NCBI GenBank assembly: GCA_030248215.1
Contig: JASANG010001853.1
Coordinates: forward strand, 1-64,000
DNA from: Enoplolaimus lenunculus
Taxonomy: Eukaryota > Nematoda > Enoplea > Enoplida > Thoracostomopsidae
DNA: 64,000 bases
Direction: 5' to 3'
The notes beneath the pieces are model-generated. The model ran no database searches. It had not been told where the DNA came from and was given only the letters and a program-made list of their open reading frames with translations. The position numbers and the translations under genes were made by a program. Of the stretch, positions 23,860 through 35,349 are shown one piece after another (within the stretch, counting starts at the first letter, position 1; every line of letters starts with the position of its first letter).

Positions 23860-24072
23860 TACGCTGCAAAAAATGGGGAGTCAAATTGACTCTCTTTGAA
23901 ATAGGCTCTACGGGACTACACAAACTGAGTCAAATTCGACTCTGCCAGAGTCAAACGTGCGGCTAAATGAGTCGAATTTGAGTCTGGCGGAGTCTAATTT
24001 GGCTCAGTGGGTGTAGTCCCGTAGAGCCTATTTCGGAGGGAGCCAATTTGACTCACCATTTTTTGCAGTGTA
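23860..24072. mobile_element. Palindromic MITE in the receptor gene 5' flank
   Basis: TA dinucleotides bound inverted ends CGCTGCAAAAAATGG and CCATTTTTTGCAGTG. Pairing continues inward through AAATAGGCTCTACGGGACTA and its complement, giving arms of about 70-90 bases joined by a short centre. The interior repeats GAGTCAAATT-type words. It has no coding capacity. The right edge is about 158 bp before the receptor start codon, so it may fall within the promoter or 5' UTR. Confidence 0.85.
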
Positions 24073-24230
24073 TTGACGCTTTATATTTAACTTTATTTTA
24101 GGTTTTCTACGTCGCTTTCAATCGAACACCGACGTCTAACGTCGCTAAATACTAAAAATATTTCTAATTGTAAGTATTACTTTAGTATTAAAGTCAGCCT
24201 CAAAGTTATTGCTTATAATTCCAAGCTCCA

Positions 24231-25420
24231 ATGGAAACTAATCATACCACGTATTCTATGCTTGATTCGGATATGTTTGTCGAGTTGGGAAGCATATTTT
24301 TGAACTCGTCAGCCGATAACTCAATGACGATCGCGAACGAATTTAATTATTCAATAATTGCTGCTCCAATACAGCGCAACGTATCCAGGCATATGGCAAC
24401 AGCCACTGTGGCAACTGCACCGCAACAAGTTGACGCTGCAACTAAGCTAGTCTTAGTGCAACTGTACTCAATCACAGTGCCAATTTTGTTATTTTTTTGT
24501 TGTTTAAGTATCATTGGAAACGCGTTAATATTAATCGCTGTAGAATGCGTTCGGCTTCGTGAAAAATCGCCACTGCTAAGTTTAACGCTTAGTCTTGCAA
24601 CTGCAGATGCTTGGGTCGCAACTGTTATGGCGATTAGCTTTGTAATTAATACATATTTGGGCAAAGTTGCCGGAGTTGCGCTACATCATGTCGCATGCTT
24701 TTTGTTGACGTTTGAAGGATTTCGAATGGGTGCAATGATTACTGCAATATTGCACTTGTTATTGCTTGCAATTTATCACTATATAGGTATTGCGAAACCG
24801 TTACGTTCGAGTACTTTAATGACTCCTGAACTTACTGTAGCTTTAATTGTGGTAATGTGGATTGTTCCACCTGCGATTCTTCTTGTATTTTTCGCTGTCA
24901 ATCCTGGCCAAGGTTTCCAAGCCGTTGGTTGTCTCAATAACGATTTTTTCTTACGTCAAACATTTCGTGTTACATTTTCGATGTTTGTATTTATTCCACT
25001 TGGTGTAATGGTTGCAATATATGCGCACGTATTTGCAATTATATATCGTAGTCAACGCAAGCTTACAACTGCGTTCCGACCGGCACAGCTGCAAAAGAAA
25101 ACCAAAGCAATCGTTACGACGCTGCTAGTTTTAGGCACTTATATCGGCGCATGGATGCCTGCAATTATTCGGTTTGTTGTTATTTGTAATGACTGCTTAT
25201 ATCAATCAGTGCAACCACTGCAAGCTAACGTTGCACTAGGAGTAATTTGCAATTTGCTAATTGTACTCAAATGTTTTATGGACGCGATTATATATGCGGC
25301 ACGGGTCAAAGAAATTAATAATAGTATTTGGGCGATGTATGTGACACGGTGTGGATTTAAACGAATTAGCAATTTTGATCGAACACGAACACTTCGAATG
25401 ACACTTTTGGCAGCTGAACG
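24231..25420 (+). CDS. Class A (rhodopsin-like) GPCR, receptor exon
   Basis: Seven hydrophobic helices can be laid out at about residues 79-104, 114-138, 152-182, 201-222, 244-270, 292-318 and 333-356. Helix 1 has the GN pair (N97), helix 2 the LATAD aspartate (D126), and C156 with C234 would form the usual disulphide. The extracellular N-terminus has four N-x-S/T sites (N4, N25, N39, N50). The signature motifs deviate: YHY replaces DRY (182-184), AWMP replaces CWxP (307-310), and DAIIY replaces NPxxY (351-355). The ATG is the first after an in-frame stop at 24216. The ligand is unknown; the DxxIY form recalls the melanocortin/adenosine side of class A, but that is weak. Read without splicing, the frame ends at 25430. 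I end it at a GT donor (CG|GTATTT) that joins in phase to 26083. The codon use is plain and the exon shows no damage. Confidence 0.9.
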
Positions 25421-26082
25421 GTATTTTTGATGTTTATATTTTGAAATTTTAAGTTACAAAATTTTGTTCGCATCAACAAACATATTACCTATGAAATTGC
25501 TTCTGCAGAAATTTGGTTTTGTTGATTTTGATTCCATATATCAATTTTATGTATATATACAATTTTAAATTAATCCTTTCTGACATGAATATTTTCGATA
25601 CATTAGAAACCTGATTTTGGAGTTGATATTCGAACGTCGAAATCTCGGGTGAAAGTTGCGTAAATATTTTGTACTGTGCATATGTATCACGTCTTTATAT
25701 TAAAGCTGGAACGCCCCACATACGTATTTTGGGCAAATTTCCAGCATTACTTTGTTTACAAAAATTTCGTAGGAAATACACGTGATTGATTGTTCTTCGT
25801 TCTATGCAAATAAAATTTGCGAAGAAATTTTTGTGCTTTCGCTATTACTTCGCACATTGTGCAAAGCTGGCAGACTAGTTTATTTAAAATGACATCCTGC
25901 ACGAACGTTTGAACAAACACTAATGTTATGCGGCGATTTTTCCTTTTTATCCTTTACATTGTGTTGCTATTGTTATATCGAACCGTGGTGTCGATAGGTG
26001 GAGAGTTTACTTTACCCAAGTTTAAACAGAAGCCTAGAAAAACGTTAAGCCTATTAAGCGTAAATATTAGCTTACTTTCTAG
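25421..26082 (+). other. Proposed intron of the receptor gene
   Basis: The donor GTATTT (25421) and acceptor CTTACTTTCTAG (26071-26082) leave two and one codon bases respectively, so the reading frame is preserved. The interval contains a dispersed repeat fragment (25701-25733) and AAGCCTATTAAGCG-type telomere-like words near its end, as expected of non-coding DNA. An AATAAA at 25809-25814 could instead end a receptor-only transcript. If the downstream frame were a separate gene it would start at 25928 with a hydrophobic leader (MRRFFLFILYIVLLLLY). I consider that leader an accident of intronic T-rich sequence. Confidence 0.6.
25701..25733 (+). repeat. Short conserved repeat fragment, copy 2 of 3
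   Basis: TATTAAAGCTGGAACGCCCC followed by ACATACGTATTTTGG. It matches 6656-6688 and the inverse of 15488-15521. Here it lies inside the proposed receptor intron. Confidence 0.75.
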
Positions 26083-27697
<1,615 letters not shown>

Positions 27698-27702
27698 AAA
27701 CA

Positions 27703-27708
27703 AATAAA
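27703..27708 (+). terminator. Candidate polyadenylation signal
   Basis: AATAAA a few bases after the stop codon of the polyQ exon. The spacing is short but workable; the 3' UTR would be only some tens of bases. Confidence 0.5.
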
Positions 27709-27790
27709 ATTGGCAATATTCCATAATGTCACTTTTAGGCCGCTCCAAGTTATGCGAAGCATCAGTAGGCTAGTGCTCGTATTCTCAAAT

Positions 27791-28151
27791 ATGTGTAGCA
27801 GGGTACAACCGGAGGTCTGCCTCCGGCTCCTGTAAAATCTTTGCCGGAGGTTCCGGCAATTTCGGTAGTAAAATTTTGCATAATTTTGTAAAATTTATCT
27901 GTTTGAACACGTTTCGTTTTACTTTTGACACAATTTTCAGGAAAAAATTTCCGAAAATTCGCAGAAAAGTAGCGTAAAACCAAACAAATTAACAACATAT
28001 TGCAGAAATTGGCTAAAATTAACTTGTTAACCATAATCGTTACTACCTAATTTCGCCTCAACTCCGGCTCCGGCTCCGGCAAGTTTCGTTGACCTCCGGC
28101 TCCGACTCCGGCTCCGATATTTTTCACCTCCGGTTGCACCCTGATGTGTAG
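27791..28151 (+). mobile_element. hAT-type MITE with exact 8-bp target duplication
   Basis: ATGTGTAG is present at 27791-27798 and 28144-28151. The element between begins CAGGGTACAACCGGAGGT and ends ACCTCCGGTTGCACCCTG (18-bp inverted repeats with one difference). Eight-base duplications and CAGGG ends are typical of the hAT superfamily. Next to the ends lie short CCGGCT/CCGGAG arrays. The interior is AT-rich with an open frame on the minus strand that I do not believe is a gene. It sits about 95 bp after the receptor gene's stop, so it is a downstream neighbour or part of a longer 3' UTR. Confidence 0.9.
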
Positions 28152-28791
28152 CATCTGTGAAAGGCTTTTCTATGAAATAATGAACGACGAGATTAGAAAT
28201 TCACTACATGTTTTGGAACTGGGTTAATACTGAATTTTTACACAAATTTATAGTTAGTTATAAAGTGGTCTGAAGGCTAATATTTAGGCTTAGATATCGG
28301 TTTAAAATTATGTTAGTCTTGTGAAAGCATTTGGTCGCTCCTATTTTGTTAGACTCGTCAAAATCAAGGAAAGTCTATGTGATATGAGTGAAGCAACTGT
28401 GTTTATTTTTGATTGCGTTAAAAGTGTGTTTATGTTTTGTAAATATTTGTCAAAACTTGTGACGCAAGTCAAATTTTATAACGTGTTTGTGCCAGGACGC
28501 GTGAAGTGCGTTCCACAACGGTCTTGGTGTGATAGATCACTGTTTCGGATTAAAAGTCAACGCTGTTTTTAACCCGAAAATTAGTGAATTGTTGCAGTTT
28601 TACAGCATTTATTCGTGCACCGTAAACCTGTTAAAAAAATTAACCGCTTCAGATCTCTCAGACGTAGATACCAGATTACCGAAGATTTTTCATTGACAAA
28701 GTTTTGCCCTAATGGAAATGTGTCAGTGTAATAATAGTAATAATAATAATAATAATAATATTAATATTAATAATTTGAACAACATATTTTC
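28152..28791. other. Gene-free interval with an AAT microsatellite
   Basis: An open frame of 83 codons (28321-28572) has no motif. A TAA/AAT repeat occupies 28725-28772. Confidence 0.5.
28725..28772. repeat. AAT microsatellite
   Basis: About 16 TAA/AAT units with a few changes, directly upstream of an exon-like segment. Confidence 0.9.
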
Positions 28792-28879
28792 AGCCATCCC
28801 GTTATACTTCGGGTCGGACTGGACCGAACCCCAGCAATTCCTGGACCGCGCCGTTGAGAAATTTATGTTCGGTTAACAT
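28792..28879 (+). other. Possible short exon
   Basis: Preceded by ACATATTTTCAG, a plausible acceptor. The segment is much richer in GC than its flanks and reads openly as a hydrophilic peptide (AIPLYFGSDWTEPQQFLD and onward) until a stop in TTCGGTTAAC. The GGTTAAC could also serve as a weak donor. I do not recognise the protein. It might be the last exon of a small gene or a fragment of a retroelement Gag; low confidence. Confidence 0.25.
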
Positions 28880-29313
28880 CACTACTGGATAATTTAAAAG
28901 TCATGATTTCGAGTTGAATATAGCAATGAATACTTATGGTAGGAATAGAGCACAGGTTAAAAAATGTGCACATTCGGCACCGTTTACAAGCTTAAACTGT
29001 TGAAATATTTCCTAAAAAGAGCTTTTAAAACAGTAAATTTTTAGAACACAAAAAGTATCAATCTCTAAAGTAAAAGGCAGTACCAAAATTACTGCGCAGC
29101 TTCAGCGTTTTTAGCTTTACAAGATGGTAAGTAGCCTTTAATCATGGCGACAAGTAACCCATGACCGCAATGAGTACATCCTGAATAGACATCCGTGGAA
29201 GTAATCGCTTAATTACGCAAACTCCAGTGTGCATTCCATAAGGGCAAGCAATCCGATATGAACCTTCAACAGCGGTAAACAGCCACACCTCCAATCACCA
29301 AAACTCGCCAACA
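28880..29313. other. Gene-free interval
   Basis: Nothing I can name; a GTAAGT lies at about 29128 but no paired exon is evident. Confidence 0.4.
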
Positions 29314-29585
29314 TTGATGCCGTCAGCGAGCTTCCGTCAAGTGGCAAGTCGCGATAGGCAATGCTTCTACCGCGAGAGGCGAAAACGGGAACTTCTCGGC
29401 GATTGCGGTGGTCCTACACGGACACAAAAACCCAAAAACTGCTTCAAAACTTCTACAAAAGCGGACTGTTTAAACAAGCTCGCCACAAGGGCTTGCACTT
29501 TGCACGCCAGGTGTATGACCTGAGGTTTGGTGGACCACTGTGGTTAGCTTTCGATGAGCCGCGCATCGCGCCTAGGGGATACTAA
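29314..29585 (+). other. GC-richer stretch with overlapping open frames
   Basis: Between about 29300 and 29585 the composition rises above the surroundings and two overlapping frames are open. One runs 29314-29523. The other runs 29361-29585 and ends in the peptide LAFDEPRIAPRGY before a stop. Either could be a terminal exon or a decayed coding fragment. I recognise neither and see no clear splice sites, so no gene is called. Confidence 0.25.
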
Positions 29586-30142
29586 ACTTGAGTTACGAAT
29601 TTCTACATTTAAGTCAAAGCGCAATCTTTTAGCTTAAATAGTAATTGCTTTTACAGCCGTTCCAGCTATAGCAGAAATAACAAATAATCCATGGTGGGAT
29701 CTCGTTCCGCATACCCGTTCAGACATCTCATCTGGGCCTGATCAGCTGAGGTCAGCTTGGCAACATTCTAACGTACAAATGTTCTCTCTCAGATTAAGTA
29801 GCACAACAGTTGCAACCGTGCTGCATTTACCGGTAAGGTCTTTTACGCGACATGTCTTCTTATTGAAGTAGCATGAAAAAGTTACGCAAAACGCACGTTT
29901 TTGGTAGAAAATCCAGTAATACAAAGAATAAGATACGTAGCGTCTTTGAAGCAACTGAAAGTTTCGAACTTATAGAAAATATACAAAAAGGAAAGACGTT
30001 CGAAATTTTCCTCAACATTCCTTCAAGACCAGTAGTATTATCAGCTAATTGCGACGCTGTCGGTAGGGCTGTCGCCTGCGGCTAGACGGTTGAAATTTTT
30101 CCACGTCAGGATTTTACGTTGTATGCAGACAAAACCAAAGCT
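29586..30142. other. Gene-free interval
   Basis: No supported gene or repeat. Confidence 0.4.
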
Positions 30143-30559
30143 TTAATTTCCGCCTCTCCCCAGCGTTCGCAGGGACGGCGTTCGTTGGCTTTGAATTGAA
30201 TTTTGAGACATTGTTGTTATCACAATATTGGCGTTTATCACAATATAAGTTTTAGAATCAACGGTTCGGAAAGCAATTCGTTTAAAACCCAATTTTCTAA
30301 AATATCCGGTTGGTTTGGGCAAATAACTACACAAAAATTTAAAGTTGGAATGATTTTCGAAGTTTACAGCGTCGGTGATTGATAACTGCCGTAAATTAGG
30401 CTGATCCAAACTTAGGCCAACCCAGCATGCGTGCTTTCTACGCTGTCGAACTACAGAAATCGGTAGCAGTAGTCCAGGACCATCTCGCTTTGCAAACCTT
30501 TTTGGAAATTTCAAACGCACTAACTTCATACTTTTAAAACAATACAAGAAAATAAGCAT
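30143..30559 (-). CDS. Hypothetical 138-residue ORF, weak
   Basis: Apart from the genes, the retroelement ORFs and the palindromic pieces within it, this is one of the longest uninterrupted frames. The product would be basic (many K and R), with a SVVRQRRKHACWVG stretch in its first third, and no signal peptide or membrane helix. I recognise no family. It has no evident partner exon or poly(A) signal close by. A frame this long can arise by chance in 64 kb on six frames, so I list it only as a candidate. Confidence 0.2.
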   Translation of the reverse strand: MLIFLYCFKSMKLVRLKFPKRFAKRDGPGLLLPISVVRQRRKHACWVGLSLDQPNLRQLSITDAVNFENHSNFKFLCSYLPKPTGYFRKLGFKRIAFRTVDSKTYIVINANIVITTMSQNSIQSQRTPSLRTLGRGGN

Positions 30560-31910
30560 TATATAACCGTATACAAGTCAAGAATGAATTTATTCAGTAA
30601 GAACTAGCTATTTTTTAAAGTATCACAGAATGACATACATATTTTCAAGGGAAGATTTGTCAACGTTTTCAAAAATATGACATAATATTTCTTAAATCAG
30701 GCCTGCTCAAGCTGAATCCAGCATTAATCAAACTTTATAGAACGTTTGACGTTTACAATCTTATACTTCAATTTTGTATCTTTAACTCTTTCACAAGAAC
30801 GATCGATATTTCTTTAAAATTCAAACACTTTCAGATGCATTTAAAACCGAATTACACAAAATGCAACTAAATCCAAGAAACTGTATCAGTTTCTATGCAA
30901 TTTAAAATTAGCAGGACACAGGACACAAATACTCATTCTGCAAGAATCTGCAACTTCGTATCACTTTTTAACCAAATTCTGTGGCTGTACTTCAACTGCC
31001 ATAAAAGCCTCTCAATTAAGCACCCTCAATTTCTGGATCCTACGAGCTCGGTGCTTACCGGACAGCGATTCTGCAGATCAGCGAGGACTCATCAAGGATT
31101 CACCTGTCCTTCTATTCACGAAGCTATCTGGGGGGGAATAATTTAGCATCAGAATTCGGTGTCCCCTAGATGTCACGTTCTCATCCTTCTGTTAGGTATC
31201 TAATCGAGATGATGAACGCATCTGCATTTTTTACACAATCTCAGACCCATTATTGCAAATAAGATTAAGTACTGCAGTTTACAAGTAAACATGCAATAAA
31301 GTTACGCATCGTGGGGAATATTGACCATTTCTCTACCGAGAACATAATGCGTTCATTTTGGAATGCAAAATTATTTTGAAACGTTCAACTAAAAAGGGAG
31401 CAAACGGAAATGGACAAATTTGAGTTTAGGTGTATTTGAACTCAAGAAGCTCAAAATATGGATACTATTTCGCAGGTCAGAAGATTAATTACTAAAATTT
31501 TGAAAAATGCCATCAATATCAAACTAGCTCTTATGCCATCAAAATCAAACTAGCTCTTGTACACTTTCCCTTACATTTAATGCTTAAATTTAAGCTGAGA
31601 AGACTGTTTAGGCTTAGGCTTGGGCGTAGCTCGGATTTCATTTTGGGAGTATTTAACATTATTTGAAGTTAGTTTTTTGACCTCAAGTTTCAGTGTATGC
31701 TTAAATTCTTTTACACAGGTACCAGTTCGTAAGCCTAAGCACTCAATCTTGAAAAATGAAACAATTTAATTTTTCAAGTTATATATTAAAGCTGAATCGC
31801 CCAACAAATTTGATGCTGACAAATTATCGCACATTTTTGTTCTATTCGAAGGATCATTTAGATATTACCAAGTTAAATGTAAATTTAAATAAATATTTAA
31901 TATTAAGATC
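30560..31910. other. Gene-free interval
   Basis: TTAGGC-like words (TTTAGGCTTAGGCTTGGGCG) at about 31602-31625 may be a family A relic. A 28-bp direct duplication (GCCATCAA..TCAAACTAGCTCTT) is at about 31507-31560. The open frames at 30895-31146 and 31756-31953 carry no motif. Confidence 0.45.
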
Positions 31911-31915
31911 ATTAT

Positions 31916-32122
31916 TGTCAACAATTGCTAGTATGCAAATTGTGGATGTATAGCTAACATTTTGCGTTTGGTGTAAAACTTATAATACAAAATAGTGGGA
32001 CAGTGATATTTTGGTAATGATATTAGTAGTTTTGTACTTCTTAGGTATTTCTGTGTTTTTCGTTTTTGTATTGTGTTTTGGCTTAAATTTTTGTCTTTAA
32101 TAATCAGTTAAACTTCTTCACA
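31916..32122 (+). repeat. 5' LTR
   Basis: TGTCAACAATTGCTAG to CTTCTTCACA, 207 bp, no difference seen from the 3' copy. The left flank is ATTAT (31911-31915). It should hold the promoter and polyadenylation signals of the element; I see no strong TATA box. Confidence 0.95.
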
Positions 32123-32140
32123 TGGTCCTTCGAACCAACG
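32123..32140 (+). promoter_or_regulatory. Primer-binding site of the LTR element
   Basis: TGGTCCTTCGAACCAACG starts directly after the 5' LTR. The TGG at the first position is the complement of a tRNA CCA end. I have not identified the tRNA. Confidence 0.65.
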
Positions 32141-32532
32141 TTGAACGGTGAACTTATTCGACTCAGTATTTGAGTCTTTAAATCTTATCAGTTACGACTT
32201 GCAATTTGGAACTCATTTGCTGCAACGAAGTGGTTCGGCTCTGTTTTAGAGCCAATAATTCAAATTTTTGTCAAAACGAAAGATCGGAATCACTTTTGTG
32301 CGGCAATAAAAATTTTGTCTACGAGCATTTCTGAAGTCAGGCCGATTGGTGTCAATATTTTCTGCCTTTGACAAATACGCTCTCAATTGGTCGGGTCTTC
32401 AACACTATATTGTCGTGGCTTTATTTGTGGTAAGTCGAAATCCATTTTTTTCGAATTATCAGTATTTCGAACCTGAATTCGGTTCATTATTTAAATCGTA
32501 CTGCTCACCAAAAAGATTGCTATACATAAGTA

Positions 32533-34452
32533 ATGCTGTCCACTAAAGTACGTCAACGAAACGCCATACGCGTCAATCTCAATAAAGAACTCATTAAGCT
32601 TAAGGCAACTGACATTCCGCGAAGTCAAAATGAATGCGATTACCTGAAAGCAAGCGTAACAAAATTGGAAGATTATCGCGCCCGTCTTTTGGCGCTGAAC
32701 GATGAAATTCTTTCATTTTACACGGATGATAAAGATATTGATGATGATATCGCTAGGTCTATGGAATTTGATGAAGCTTTCCAAGAACTGCGGTCCCAAG
32801 CAACTATAAAGATAAATAATTTCAACAGCACTACAGAGCTTCATTCGAAGTCGTCGAATGAAAGAAAAGAAACTTGCTCAAGCTCCTCACAATCCACGAA
32901 ATTACCGAAGCTACAGCTCGAAAAGTATTGTGGTGACCCTCTAAAGTTTCAAGAGTTTTGGGACTCCTATAATACCTCAATTCATCAAAACTCACAATTG
33001 TCTAATGTTGAAAAGTTCAATTATTTACGATCCTTGTTGGGTGGGGAGGCCTTACGTGTTGTTGAGGGCTACCGATTGACTGATACAAATTACCCTGAAG
33101 TGGTTGACTTATTAAATGAGCGTTTTGGGAACAAACAACTTGCAATATTTGCACACTTTGAAACAATGCTTGCCATTCCTGCAGCAACGCATGAAACATC
33201 CCAGCTTCAAGCCACATATGATGACTGTGAGCGTCATATAAGAAGCTTGATCGCGTTAGGACTCGAAGAAACCACCTTCGGACAAGTGTTTTGTCCTATC
33301 ATTTTGTCAAAACTGCCAGTTTATGTCAAAATGGAGTTGCATAGAAAAAACAGCACGAACCTGTGGACTTTGTCGAACCTTCGTCAATACCTCAAAGACG
33401 AAATCAGAGCCAGGGATATGAGCAACCGCGTCTTCGCATCAACTAATCAAAGTGAAAAGCGAGACAAGGGTTTTTTTGGGAAATCAAAACCACAACATAA
33501 AGTCGTTAGTAAGTTCATCCCACCTAAACGATTAACTGGATCATCATCTTCACTACTGGTGGATGATGACGCAAGAACTCAACGGTGCAGTTTTTGCAAC
33601 GCATCCCACTATACTGACCAATGTGATAAGTATTCAGACATCCGGAGCAGAAAAAATCGAATCAAGGGACGGTGCTTCGTCTGTTTTAGCAACAACCATA
33701 TGGTGAATAAATGTCCCAATCCTCGACCTTGCGTCTATTGCAAAAAAACCGGACATCATCGTAGTTTATGTCCGACAAAATTCAAACCTGGTGTGACTGC
33801 CACGGGCAACACAAGTGCCTCCGAAACACATGTCATTGTTGAGGATGAGTCAAAGCCTGCAATTTTGCTCTCGCCTGGCGAACATGCAATTCTTCAAACA
33901 GCAACAGCAAAAATTGTTGCTCGGAAACAAACAACCGGGCGATTGCTTTTTGATACGGGTAGTTCCCGTACCTTCATTACGAAGCGAATGGCAGCTAAAA
34001 TTAATGCCTATGATCGCGGAAAAGAAACAATATCTACTTCTGGTTTCTCAGACGTCAAACGTAAAACAAAAGAATACAACATCGTTAATTTCGATGTCGT
34101 CCTTACCAATGGCTCTGCTCTGACCGTAACTGCGAACGTCGTCCTCACAATATCTTGCCCAATCCAAAAACTACCGCTCGACGTCGCTAAACACCCTATA
34201 GTCAAACAAATTCAGCTTGCTGAACCTCTGGTTCATGAGCGGGAAATGATAGAAATTGATGTTTTAATTGGTGCCGATTACTATTATGACTTCGTTGAGC
34301 AAGAACAAATAAAATGCGACGATGGTTTAATTTTTATCGCATCAAAATTGGGATATATAGCTACTGGTCGAATCACTTCTCAGCCGTCTAAGGGCACTTC
34401 CGCGATTGTTCCAACATTGTTGCTTTCCGGGGCGCAAACAGGCGACAGTTAA
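32533..34452 (+). CDS. BEL/Pao Gag-protease ORF
   Basis: 639 residues, open throughout. An N-terminal region (about 20-100) is charged and likely coiled-coil. A DUF1759-type Gag core follows (about 120-275), with LPKLQLEKYCGDPLKFQEFW and LNERFGN. Three zinc knuckles lie at about 355-410: CX2CX3HX4C, then two of CX2CX4HX4C. A DUF1758-type aspartic protease begins with LLFDTGSSRTFI (about 475) and includes VLIGADYY (about 580). Gag forms the particle that packages element RNA; the protease would cut the polyprotein. In autonomous BEL/Pao elements the same frame runs on into reverse transcriptase, RNase H and integrase. Those domains are not present here as a continuous unit. The start chosen is the first ATG of the frame. 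Confidence 0.92.
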   Translation: MLSTKVRQRNAIRVNLNKELIKLKATDIPRSQNECDYLKASVTKLEDYRARLLALNDEILSFYTDDKDIDDDIARSMEFDEAFQELRSQATIKINNFNSTTELHSKSSNERKETCSSSSQSTKLPKLQLEKYCGDPLKFQEFWDSYNTSIHQNSQLSNVEKFNYLRSLLGGEALRVVEGYRLTDTNYPEVVDLLNERFGNKQLAIFAHFETMLAIPAATHETSQLQATYDDCERHIRSLIALGLEETTFGQVFCPIILSKLPVYVKMELHRKNSTNLWTLSNLRQYLKDEIRARDMSNRVFASTNQSEKRDKGFFGKSKPQHKVVSKFIPPKRLTGSSSSLLVDDDARTQRCSFCNASHYTDQCDKYSDIRSRKNRIKGRCFVCFSNNHMVNKCPNPRPCVYCKKTGHHRSLCPTKFKPGVTATGNTSASETHVIVEDESKPAILLSPGEHAILQTATAKIVARKQTTGRLLFDTGSSRTFITKRMAAKINAYDRGKETISTSGFSDVKRKTKEYNIVNFDVVLTNGSALTVTANVVLTISCPIQKLPLDVAKHPIVKQIQLAEPLVHEREMIEIDVLIGADYYYDFVEQEQIKCDDGLIFIASKLGYIATGRITSQPSKGTSAIVPTLLLSGAQTGDS

Positions 34453-35215
34453 ACTTCTTCACATGATCCAGACAGCGACCATACAGATTATAGCCTCGCG
34501 GTGCATTATCATCGTCGCAGCCAAAATGAGACTCACGGATACCGGAGCCCCAAACAAAATCAGGTGAGCACAGAGTTGACTTGAGACTATCGTTCTTGAA
34601 TAGTTTTTGGACATCCAGTATCCAGAAATTATGAGCTTCTGTTAATTCCGTGTTTGTAAGAGGCCCACTTGTTGAAACTCGTTTTAAGGTTTTGCTGATA
34701 AAGCGAATAACCCAGCACTCTATGGTGGAAAGGCCCACACTGGTTGAAGATCGATTCTGAAAGCTGGCCCGAAAATATTCTGGAAAATAGTGTATCAAAC
34801 TTTCAAACAGCCACCATACACGTAGAGGACACAATCCCAGCATCTAAATCTGGACTTATTATCAATAAATTCCGCCTAACCCCATCTAATTACTCGTCGA
34901 TGATGAAACTCGTGCGTGTTACGGGCTGGGTTATTCGCTTTATCAGCAAAACCTTAAAACGAGTTTCAACAAGTGGGCCTCTTACAAACACGGAATTAAC
35001 AGAAGCTCATAATTTCTGGATACTGGATGTCCATCTGGATCATATTCGCACCGCATGGTATCATCGAAACTTCACTCCCGTCATTGGGAGTCCTACTAGG
35101 TTGATGCAAGGTAGTGCATACGATACTCCGTTCCGCCGCACTGTACTGCTCGTTGCTGATAGTCAATGTGCAGTGGGATCTTGCGTCCGATACTTTGTCG
35201 TGCAGTGACGTGTCG
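34446..35215. repeat. Patchwork interior of the LTR element
   Basis: This interval joins pieces known from other parts of the element. It opens with a 20-base copy of the LTR end (CAGTTAAACTTCTTCACATG). It then holds segments similar to the 35350-36498 ORF in both orientations. A BEL/Pao pol-type segment (peptide GPLTNTELTEAHNFW) appears twice as an inverted pair, at about 34610-34716 and 34925-35033. The copies are nearly identical to their sources, so the shuffling is recent. Template switching during reverse transcription is the usual explanation for such mosaics. No complete pol domain is present. Confidence 0.8.
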
Positions 35216-35349
35216 ATAGCTATCAACTCCATCAACACATTAGTTTCTGTTCAAATAACAATACGACTATAAGCCACTCAATTTTTCAATGTTTCCCATT
35301 TAATGATTTATTAATTTTATTTTAAATAATATTATTAATTTTAGCTATC

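Noticed and set aside
25928-26080. Hydrophobic leader (signal peptide or membrane anchor) for the polyQ protein
   Set aside because: The region reads better as intron: it is T-rich, has telomere-like words, follows a dispersed repeat, and a phase-matched acceptor lies at its end.
34388-34843. 151-codon minus-strand frame as a separate gene
   Set aside because: It is made of inverted pieces belonging to the LTR element itself.
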